Assembly: GCA_964428935.1 (NCBI GenBank)
Contig: CAYSAG010000294.1
Location: 1 to 6,481, forward strand
Direction of reading: 5' to 3'
Source of the DNA: JAADHY01 sp964428935
GTDB lineage: Bacteria; Planctomycetota; Planctomycetia; Planctomycetales; Planctomycetaceae
Length of the DNA stretch: 6,481 nt
This document shows, piece by piece, positions 1 to 4,657 of the stretch. Within the stretch, counting starts at the first letter, position 1, and the number at the start of each line of letters is the position of its first letter. The position numbers were made by a program, and so were the translations under genes. A model generated the notes under the pieces. The model was not told the DNA's origin. It saw nothing but the letters and a program-made list of their open reading frames with translations, and did not search any database.

Positions 1-749
1 GTCAGCACGTCGTCCAGAGCTTCCGGGTCCATTCGACGACGCCGGTCCAGCGGCACCGGCACGGCGTTTTGCGTGCCGATTCCCAGCACCCCGGCCGCTC
101 GCATGACGCTGTAGTGGGCGTCGGCGTGGACGACCAGAGCCGGCCCCCGGCCGCTCGGCCCAATCCCTCGCTCCCACGCGTCCCCCAATGCGACGTTGCG
201 GGCAGTCAACAAGCCCGTCAGGTTGGCCAGCGAGCCGCCGTGCGTCACCAACCCCGAAAACGCTCCCGGTGACCAACCAATCTGCTGCCCGAGCCGCTCC
301 ACCAGCGCCCGCTCTACGGCCGTCGCCCACGGCCCCATTTCGTACACGGCCATGACCTGGTTGGTCACCGAGCCGACGGCGTCGAACAGTCCGGCCAGCG
401 GAACCGACGCCGGGACCTGGTGGCCAATGTAGCGAGGGTCGTGCAGGTTCAAGCCGTGGTCCAAAGCGGTTTGAACAAGCCGCTCGAAGCCGACCGCCAG
501 CGACTCGACGTCCCCGGCGGCGACGTCTTGGCCTTCGGCCTCGCGAAGCATTCGCGCCGCCAACTCGACGTTCTCGGCCGGCTCGACCCAGTTCAACACG
601 CGGCCTTGTTGCCGGTACACGCGCAGAAAATGCTCGGCCAGCCGTTCCGCCAATCGGTGCGCGGCCTGTCGGAGCAGTTCCGGGTCGTAGGCCGCACGGA
701 TTCGCTGTCGAGCGACTTCACGCCAGTCCGACTCGCTCGTCACGCTCAT
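1..749 (-). CDS. Group II PLP-dependent decarboxylase, N-terminal part (partial at left edge)
   Basis: The first 249 residues of a pyridoxal-phosphate decarboxylase of the aromatic-L-amino-acid/glutamate/diaminobutyrate group (Pyridoxal_deC fold), a cytosolic enzyme family that removes the alpha-carboxyl group of an amino acid. Visible family signatures are HDPRYIGHQVPAS (from residue 103), THGGSLANLTGL (169-180; the phosphate-binding and small-residue stretch) and HADAHYSVMRAAG (218-230), in which His222 would be the residue stacking on the PLP ring. The Schiff-base lysine and the substrate-defining C-terminal half lie beyond the window edge, so the substrate cannot be assigned. The ATG at 749-747 is preceded on the minus strand by GAGG (761-758) at 8 nt spacing, and the family-like sequence begins soon after it. 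It is divergent from the ThuA-like gene across a 695-bp gap. The family call is firm; the exact reaction is open. Confidence 0.9.
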   Translation of the reverse strand, partial: MSVTSESDWREVARQRIRAAYDPELLRQAAHRLAERLAEHFLRVYRQQGRVLNWVEPAENVELAARMLREAEGQDVAAGDVESLAVGFERLVQTALDHGLNLHDPRYIGHQVPASVPLAGLFDAVGSVTNQVMAVYEMGPWATAVERALVERLGQQIGWSPGAFSGLVTHGGSLANLTGLLTARNVALGDAWERGIGPSGRGPALVVHADAHYSVMRAAGVLGIGTQNAVPVPLDRRRRMDPEALDDVL

Positions 750-954
750 GGTTTGCGCCTCGCGTTGTGCCGGTGACTGCGCTGGTCGCGGGTCCGCACG
801 TCGTCGAGAGGGCGGGCTGAGCGAACGACGGACCAGCGGCCCGCCCAAGCGCGGAACACCGCCCGTCGGTGGCTCGCCGCCGGTGACGTTGTCTGCTTCG
901 TGCGGACGCCGGTCGTCCTTGCCCGCCAACTCGGTCGTCCGACCGCGACTGCAG

Positions 955-1091
955 GGTGTCCGAGAATTTCGTCCGCTTTTTCCAGGCGTTCGCGAGCCTG
1001 GAGTAACCGGACGCGCCTGGCGGAGCCGGCGTCGGAACACAGACCGTGGGCAGCCACAACGGGGCGTAGCCTTCCACGATTTCCGGACACC
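955..1091. other. Candidate multibranched structured element closed by an imperfect inverted repeat
   Basis: GGTGTCCG (955-962) pairs perfectly with CGGACACC (1084-1091). The stem continues inward to 972/1076 with small bulges and one mismatch. Inside are a perfect 7-bp hairpin TCCAGGC/GCCTGGA (981-987/996-1002, 8-nt loop), a bulged stem CCG-g-ACGC/GCGTCGG (1007-1014/1029-1035) and GTGG/CCAC (1046-1049/1054-1057, 4-nt loop). This could be a structured RNA, a MITE-like remnant with inverted ends, or chance pairing in GC-rich DNA. The transcribed strand is not known. Confidence 0.25.
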
Positions 1092-1127
1092 TTCACCGCT
1101 ACTTCCGTGTTTCCCCTGTCACCGAAC

Positions 1128-1235
1128 TGGACCAACCGTCTCGACCGTGGCCTCCGCACATCTTCCGTGTTGACCGCAGGCGTTGCAATCGACCGGCGGT
1201 GCCTGAAGGCGGTCGGTGGCCGTTGGGTTGGTCTG
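1128..1235. other. Inverted-repeat block GACCAACC/GGTTGGTC with internal hairpin
   Basis: GACCAACC (1130-1137) and GGTTGGTC (1226-1233) are perfect complements and could extend by two G-U pairs at the outside. Between them CGACCG (1190-1195) pairs with CGGTCG (1210-1215). It lies between the other two foldable blocks in the same gap. An 8-bp match over about 90 nt is only weakly above chance in this composition. Confidence 0.18.
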
Positions 1236-1336
1236 CGTCCTGAGCGGCTCCGACTGGCCGTCACGTCTCTTGCCTTGAATCTTTCCGGCTGGGCAGCCCA
1301 AACTGGAAGCCCACGTGTTGGTCGTCTGACGGGCTT

Positions 1337-1389
1337 GCTGCTCGGGTGTGTCCACACGCGGAGGGCACCAGTCGTGCGGCCCGAGCAGC
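1337..1389 (+). other. Candidate structured leader (three-way junction) upstream of the ThuA-like gene
   Basis: A perfect 10-bp inverted repeat, GCTGCTCGGG (1337-1346) and CCCGAGCAGC (1380-1389), encloses two further hairpins: GTG-TCCA-CAC (1348-1357) and GCAC-CAGTC-GTGC (1365-1377). Together they would make a compact three-way junction ending 41 nt before the ribosome binding site of the next gene. No run of T follows the closing stem, so it is not a simple terminator. It matches no riboswitch class I know. The strand is assigned from proximity to the downstream plus-strand gene. A protein-binding DNA site is an alternative. Confidence 0.35.
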
Positions 1390-1430
1390 CATTTGACCGG
1401 ACGGAAGTTGCACGGGAGCTCTCACAGCAA

Positions 1431-1436
1431 AAGGAG
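1431..1436 (+). promoter_or_regulatory. Ribosome binding site AAGGAG for the ThuA-like gene
   Basis: AAGGAG, 8 nt before the ATG at 1445. It is a near-perfect Shine-Dalgarno sequence and fixes the start of the exported protein, whose signal peptide begins immediately. Confidence 0.85.
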
Positions 1437-1444
1437 CGACAACC

Positions 1445-2224
1445 ATGCTGAGGCGAACTTTGCTTGCCGCACTGTGCGGTTTGGTGTGTGTGGCTTTGGG
1501 AAGTCAACCGGCCTGGGCTCAGAAGGCCGGCACCGCGAAGAAAAAAATTCGCGTGCTGCTCGTTACCGGCAGTGACATTGCCCCCTACCACGACTGGCGA
1601 GAGAACTCCGAGGCGACCCGCGAAGTGCTGGTCGACTCCGGGCGGTTCGAGGTCCGTGTGTGCGAGGACCCGCTGATTCTCGAGTCGAAGACGGCCCTCG
1701 AAGCCTACGACGTCATTGCTTTCCTGGCTTTCGACCGGCGGCCGAAGCTCACTGAGGCCGCTCAGTCCAACCTGCTTGACTTCGTCCGCAGCGGCAAGGG
1801 CTTTTACGTCCAGCACTTGGCCAGCGCGTCGTACAAGGAGTGGAAGGAGTTCGCCGAGCTGTGTGGTCGCCATTGGGTCTTCGGTGTTTCGGGACACACG
1901 CCCCGGTCGGTGTTCCCGGTCAAAATCGTGAAGGACGAGCACCCAATTACGAAAGGCCTGACGAACTTCAAGACGTTCGACGAGCTGTACTCGAAGCTCC
2001 AAGGCGACTCGCCAATCGAGGTGTTGGCCGCGGGGGACTCGGACTTCAGTCACAAGACCGAGCCGCTGCTCTTCGTTCGGACTTTCGGCCGGGGCCGGGT
2101 CGTCCACAACGCTTTGGGACACGACCGGAAGGCCATTGTCAACCCAGGCACCCGGACGCTCATTCTGCGCGGCGTCGAGTGGGCCGCCACGGGGCAGGTG
2201 ACCATTCCGCCGGCAACGGACTGA
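1445..2224 (+). CDS. Exported ThuA-like domain protein
   Basis: A 259-residue protein with a cleavable signal peptide: MLRR followed by a hydrophobic stretch to about residue 20, with a likely cut after AWA (residue 25). It is therefore predicted to be exported. The mature part is one ThuA-like domain (trehalose-utilisation family, class I glutamine-amidotransferase-like fold). Visible family hallmarks are IRVLLVTG (35-42), PYHDW (47-51), the DP pair at 75-76, YDV (88-90), GKGFYVQHLAS (117-127), HPITKGL (166-172), FDELY (178-182), GRGRVVHNALGHD (215-227) and VEWA near the end. As usual in this family, the amidotransferase nucleophile elbow has His (QHL) rather than Cys, so glutamine hydrolysis is not expected. 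Length fits a single-domain member. The family is linked to sugar metabolism, but its biochemical role is poorly defined and no substrate is assigned. It stands alone, with large gaps on both sides. Confidence 0.92.
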   Translation: MLRRTLLAALCGLVCVALGSQPAWAQKAGTAKKKIRVLLVTGSDIAPYHDWRENSEATREVLVDSGRFEVRVCEDPLILESKTALEAYDVIAFLAFDRRPKLTEAAQSNLLDFVRSGKGFYVQHLASASYKEWKEFAELCGRHWVFGVSGHTPRSVFPVKIVKDEHPITKGLTNFKTFDELYSKLQGDSPIEVLAAGDSDFSHKTEPLLFVRTFGRGRVVHNALGHDRKAIVNPGTRTLILRGVEWAATGQVTIPPATD

Positions 2225-2289
2225 CGGCTCGCAACAGACCGACGTCCGCTGGGGACGGCGGGCAGTTCACCAAAGACGCTGCCGAAGAG

Positions 2290-2321
2290 GCGAGCGCGGG
2301 AGCTCGCTGCTTCGCTGTTCC
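2290..2321 (+). terminator. Possible terminator hairpin downstream of the ThuA-like gene
   Basis: GCGAGC (2290-2295) and GCTCGC (2302-2307) form a perfect 6-bp stem with a 6-nt loop about 65 nt after the stop codon. The following stretch is only moderately T-rich (TGCTTCGCTGTTCC), so this is a weak intrinsic terminator at best. Confidence 0.3.
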
Positions 2322-2393
2322 TTCGCCTGCTGCGGCGGCAGCCGGCGATGCGTGGAGCGTTCCGGTTCACCGCGACCGACGCGCACGTTAACC

Positions 2394-2422
2394 TTGCCAA
2401 GAACGGGCCGGCGTCCTATTCT
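2394..2422 (+). promoter_or_regulatory. Sigma-70-like promoter candidate for the zinc-ribbon gene
   Basis: TTGCCA (2394-2399; 5 of 6 to TTGACA) and TATTCT (2417-2422; 4 of 6 to TATAAT) are separated by exactly 17 nt. They sit on a locally AT-richer patch in very GC-rich surroundings. The predicted start near 2429 would give a leader of about 170 nt. An 8-bp palindrome GGTCGACC (2435-2442) lies just downstream and could be an operator. Confidence 0.42.
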
Positions 2423-2443
2423 TTCGCGTCGGTCGGTCGACCT

Positions 2444-2536
2444 GCGGCCGCCGAACCGCCGGGGTGCGGCTGCGAGCCGTTGCACTGGCTTTGGCGGCCG
2501 CGGCGTTGCGACGGCTGCCGGCGCCGGAGGCCGGCG
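2444..2536 (+). other. GC-rich, foldable 5' leader of the zinc-ribbon gene
   Basis: GCGGCCGCC (2444-2452) is complementary to GGCGGCCGC (2493-2501), enclosing the hairpin CGGCT-GCG-AGCCG (2467-2479). A further perfect hairpin CGCCGG-AGG-CCGGCG lies at 2522-2536. Both outer arms contain the same self-complementary octamer GCGGCCGC, which lowers their value as evidence for a long-range stem. Confidence 0.2.
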
Positions 2537-2587
2537 TTGAAACGGAGTCGTGCCACGGCGTGGCCGGAAAGTGTGTCTTGAAACAGC

Positions 2588-2594
2588 AAGGAGG
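2588..2594 (+). promoter_or_regulatory. Ribosome binding site AAGGAGG deciding the zinc-ribbon start
   Basis: A complete AAGGAGG, 7 nt before the ATG at 2602. The frame stays open upstream to 2464, but that extension has no such site and a low-complexity translation, so the start is placed at 2602. Confidence 0.85.
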
Positions 2595-2601
2595 CTCACG
2601 G

Positions 2602-2973
2602 ATGAGCCGTTTGCGTGTCTTTCCTGCGGAACCGGAAGTCCCTCGAGCGAATTGGCTCAGTCTTTACGACCCAGGCGAGCAGACGGAGCCCGACTGGGAC
2701 GGCCAACAGAACGACGAACCGGTCCTGTCTTTTGCCGAGTTGGCCGTCCGGGTTCGGGTCGAACGGACTCGGGACGTCGTGCAGCGAGCCCGGCTCATTC
2801 ACGCCAACAGCATTTGCCCCAAGTGTCACCGGGCGACCGTCGAGGTGCGCGACCTGGTGCCCGCTTTTCCGGTCAACCGGCTGGAGCGTGCTGGCGGCGA
2901 GCGATTGGAGCTGCAGGCTGTCTCGCGTTTGGGTTTCTACTGCGTCCGCTGTCACGCGGAGTGGACAGCGTGA
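2602..2973 (+). CDS. Small zinc-ribbon protein of unknown function
   Basis: A 123-residue, probably cytosolic protein; no signal peptide or membrane segment is visible. The N-terminal half is acidic (DPGEQTEPDWDG around 23-34) and is followed by a likely helix (LSFAELAVRVRVERTRDVVQ, 42-61). The C-terminal half holds two Cys pairs, CPKC (72-75) and CVRC (114-117), 38 residues apart, which is the layout of a zinc ribbon. The strand-forming sequence between them (ATVEVRDLVPAF) and the terminal FYCVRCHAEW fit a rubredoxin-like knuckle fold. I do not recognise the family beyond this, and neither DNA/RNA binding nor a protein-interaction role can be chosen from sequence. Codon use matches the neighbours (all Asp GAC), which supports a real gene. 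It has its own promoter-like element and converges on the HD-domain gene across 90 bp. Confidence 0.8.
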   Translation: MSRLRVFPAEPEVPRANWLSLYDPGEQTEPDWDGQQNDEPVLSFAELAVRVRVERTRDVVQRARLIHANSICPKCHRATVEVRDLVPAFPVNRLERAGGERLELQAVSRLGFYCVRCHAEWTA

Positions 2974-3063
2974 CGTTGACCGCGGCCGGTCCACGCGGAA
3001 GGCGACTCACACGCGAAAAACGGCTGCGGGAGGTTGCTCGAACGGCGCGGTCCGGCTTGCTCC

Positions 3064-3660
3064 TCACGGACCGGCCGGCTCGTCGGTTTCGACGCCCGCC
3101 AAACGGTGTAGCTCGCTGACCGCCCAACGCAGCTCGTCGAGCAGCGCTGGCGGCAGTTTGTCCCGGTCGAACGTCGCCAACAGCTGGCGGTAGTACCACA
3201 GCGTTCCCTCTTTGCCGCCGCGGAACCGCTGCCAAAACGACTCTCCCACCCGCGACAGCTCGCGCAGGCTGGTTCGAGCGTTGTGCAACTTGTCGCAGCA
3301 GCAAACCAACTGCACGGAGGCGGGCTCGGAACGCAGACGTCGCAGGTAGCTTTCTTTTCGCTCTCTCCAAGGCGGCTTGGGCTGTTGCAAGGTGTCTGAG
3401 CAGCCTTCGACGAGCCGCGCCACGTGGTCGCCGAACTCGCGTCGAATGTCGTCCAGTCGCTCGCGTCCGCCGGCGTCTTCGGCTGCGTCGTGCAACAGCG
3501 CGGCAATGGCTTCGTCTTCCGAGCCGCCGAATTCCAACACCAGTGCGGCCACGGCCAGCAAGTGCGCGACGTAGGGCACTCCCGACCCTTTGCGCACTTG
3601 ACACCGGTGGACTCGAAAAGCGTAACGCAAGGCTCGTTCGAACCGGTCGGTCAATTCCAT
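3064..3660 (-). CDS. Stand-alone HD-domain phosphohydrolase (RelA/SpoT hydrolase-like)
   Basis: A 198-residue protein consisting of one HD domain of the SpoT-hydrolase/MESH1 type. The metal-binding set is visible: His33 in YVAHLLAVA, His57-Asp58 in ALLHDAAED and Asp123 in CCDKLHNAR. Further family text includes FGDHVARLVEGCSD (76-89), PPWRERKESYL (96-106) and EGTLWYYRQLL (141-151). Length matches single-domain hydrolases; no synthetase, TGS or ACT domain is present. Members are annotated as (p)ppGpp hydrolase-like or general nucleotide phosphohydrolases, and the substrate is unproven here. The start is the ATG at 3660-3658, with GAGG (3673-3670) 9 nt upstream. A longer frame reaches 3789, but the extra 43 residues show no family similarity. 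Three consecutive Cys (120-122) just before the catalytic Asp are unusual. It is divergent from the NMP kinase gene and convergent with the zinc-ribbon gene. Confidence 0.9.
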   Translation of the reverse strand: MELTDRFERALRYAFRVHRCQVRKGSGVPYVAHLLAVAALVLEFGGSEDEAIAALLHDAAEDAGGRERLDDIRREFGDHVARLVEGCSDTLQQPKPPWRERKESYLRRLRSEPASVQLVCCCDKLHNARTSLRELSRVGESFWQRFRGGKEGTLWYYRQLLATFDRDKLPPALLDELRWAVSELHRLAGVETDEPAGP

Positions 3661-3893
3661 TTCTCTCGGCCTCGTCTTCGCTGGTCGGTCGTCTTTCGTT
3701 GGCGCACTTGCCGACACGCCCGGACACCGTCGACTTTGGATCGACGACGTCCTGCCGACGTGAACCGTCGCGGATGTTCTCAGACACACGCTCTGTCGAC
3801 AAGAGCGAACAAGAAACGCGGGCCGAACGGGACCGCGACTGTCCGGCGGAAACAGGTGGAGAACACGTCCGCGCCCGCGTTGAAGAGGCGGCG

Positions 3894-3922
3894 TTGACGA
3901 ACTGCACTCGGCTCAACAGAAT
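3894..3922 (+). promoter_or_regulatory. Weak sigma-70-like promoter candidate for the NMP kinase gene
   Basis: TTGACG (3894-3899; 5 of 6) and CAGAAT (3917-3922; 4 of 6) with a 17-nt spacer, giving a predicted leader of about 60 nt before the ATG at 3991. The -10 lacks the usual first T, so confidence is low. Confidence 0.3.
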
Positions 3923-3978
3923 GTGGCGACTTGCGGCCGAGTCGAGAACCGAGCAACCGACGACCAGATTCACGGCAA

Positions 3979-3984
3979 GAGGAG
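3979..3984 (+). promoter_or_regulatory. Ribosome binding site GAGGAG deciding the NMP kinase start
   Basis: GAGGAG, 6 nt before the ATG at 3991. The frame is open to 3931, but the 20 extra residues are Arg-rich and precede the first beta-strand of the P-loop fold, so the start is placed at 3991. Confidence 0.8.
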
Positions 3985-3990
3985 ACACGC

Positions 3991-4614
3991 ATGTCGCAGG
4001 ACCGCTACGCTGCGCTGCTGTTGTTCGGCGTTCCCGGAGCAGGGAAGGGAACGCAGGGCAAGGCTTTGGGGCAACTGCCGGGCTTCTTCCACCTTTCCAG
4101 CGGCGACATTTTCCGCTCGCTCGACCCGGACTCGGAGGAAGGACGAGAGGTTCGCCAGTACGCGGACCGCGGTGAGTTGGTTCCGGACGAGCTGACCATT
4201 CGCATTTGGAAGAAGTGGCTGGACGGGCAAATCGAGGCCAAACGGTTTCGGCCGGAACGAGACATTCTGTTGCTGGACGGCATTCCGCGGAACGTCCGGC
4301 AGTGCGAAATTCTGCAAGAGTACGTCGAGGTGCTGAAGGTCTTGCACCTGGCCGCGTCGGACGACGAACCCATGATTCAACGAATCAAGAACCGGGCGTT
4401 GTTGGAGGGTCGGTCCGACGACGCTGACGAGCAAGTGATTCGGCGACGGTTCGAGGTTTACCGGCGCGAGTCGGCACCGGTGCTCGGCTTCTACCCGCGC
4501 GAACGCATTGCCGACATCGACCCGTTGGGCACACCGGCCGAGGTGCTCGCTCGCGTGCTGCAGGTGGTCATTCCAATCGAGAAGCAGTGGCTGCAAACGC
4601 GCGGGCAAGCTTGA
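3991..4614 (+). CDS. Adenylate kinase-like NMP kinase, short-LID type
   Basis: A 207-residue cytosolic nucleoside-monophosphate kinase transferring phosphate from ATP to an NMP. The P-loop GVPGAGKGTQ is at 13-22, the NMP-binding motif HLSSGDIFR at 34-42, the second core motif LLLDGIPRNVRQ at 93-104 and the short-LID arginine motif EGRSDD at 139-144. The C-terminal part aligns by eye with vertebrate AK1-type and UMP/CMP kinases (RRRFEVYRRESAPVLGFY). The roughly 30-residue LID insertion and zinc cysteines of long bacterial adenylate kinases are absent. The usual DGFPRT is DGIPRN, and the base-selecting residue of HLSTGD (Thr in adenylate kinases, Ala in UMP/CMP kinases) is Ser, so AMP is the likelier substrate but not certain. 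No adk symbol is given, since a long-form paralogue may exist elsewhere. It converges on the TIM-barrel gene across 43 bp. Confidence 0.92.
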   Translation: MSQDRYAALLLFGVPGAGKGTQGKALGQLPGFFHLSSGDIFRSLDPDSEEGREVRQYADRGELVPDELTIRIWKKWLDGQIEAKRFRPERDILLLDGIPRNVRQCEILQEYVEVLKVLHLAASDDEPMIQRIKNRALLEGRSDDADEQVIRRRFEVYRRESAPVLGFYPRERIADIDPLGTPAEVLARVLQVVIPIEKQWLQTRGQA

Positions 4615-4657
4615 CGCGTGGCGTCGCGAGTCGGTGCGCTCGCACTGCCCGTGCCGC

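Larger units (their letters stand above)
750..1444. other. 695-bp divergent intergenic region without a gene, rich in nested inverted repeats
   Basis: No convincing gene: the open frames here give Arg/Pro/Ser-rich low-complexity translations with no family motif and lie on both strands at once, as expected in GC-rich DNA. It holds three foldable blocks (955-1091, 1128-1235, 1337-1389; listed separately) and a 10-bp direct repeat CTTCCGTGTT at 1102-1111 and 1162-1171. I found no good -35/-10 pair for either flanking gene. It presumably carries the promoters of both the decarboxylase (minus) and the ThuA-like gene (plus). Confidence 0.6.
2225..2601. other. 377-bp gene-free stretch between the ThuA-like and zinc-ribbon genes
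   Basis: No coding sequence is supported; the frames crossing it translate to Arg/Ala/Pro-rich text with no motif. It contains a possible terminator for the upstream gene (2290-2321), a promoter-like pair (2394-2422) and a roughly 170-nt GC-rich leader with several palindromes before the zinc-ribbon gene. Confidence 0.6.
3661..3990. other. 330-bp divergent intergenic region between the HD and NMP kinase genes
   Basis: No gene is supported. It should carry promoters for both flanking genes. It contains two short inverted repeats of the same geometry (6-bp arms, 7-nt spacer): CGTCGA/TCGACG at 3728-3746 and CGCTCT/AGAGCG at 3789-3807. A weak promoter-like pair for the kinase lies at 3894-3922. 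No convincing promoter was found for the minus-strand gene. Confidence 0.55.

Noticed and set aside
981..1002. Perfect 7-bp hairpin as an intrinsic terminator
   Set aside because: The T-run precedes the stem on the plus strand (an A-run follows it on the minus strand), so it is on the wrong side for termination in either direction.
750..1444. tRNA or known riboswitch in the large gap
   Set aside because: I looked for a T-arm GGTTCRA-type sequence and for TPP, cobalamin, glycine and hammerhead core motifs and found none.
900..1451. 183-codon plus-strand open frame in the left intergenic region
   Set aside because: No motif, a biased low-complexity translation, no good ribosome binding site, and overlap with the start of the ThuA-like gene.
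746..2122. 458-codon open frame on the minus strand, opposite the ThuA-like gene and the left gap
   Set aside because: It is antisense to a gene with clear family motifs, its translation has no recognisable motif, and it becomes Arg/Ser/Thr-rich. Long antisense frames are common in GC-rich DNA.
2464..2601. Upstream extension of the zinc-ribbon protein
   Set aside because: The extra 46 residues are low-complexity, and a complete AAGGAGG sits before the internal ATG at 2602.
2978..2991. GACCG-CGGC-CGGTC hairpin between the convergent zinc-ribbon and HD genes as a bidirectional terminator
   Set aside because: Only 5 bp of stem and no T-run on either side; it is likely chance in GC-rich sequence.
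3661..3789. Upstream extension of the HD-domain protein to an earlier ATG
   Set aside because: The 43 added residues lack family similarity, and the ATG at 3660 begins the recognised domain with a GAGG upstream.
2873..3988. 371-codon open frame on the minus strand covering the HD-domain gene
   Set aside because: It is a different frame from the one carrying the HD motifs and is extremely Arg-rich, so it is a composition shadow.
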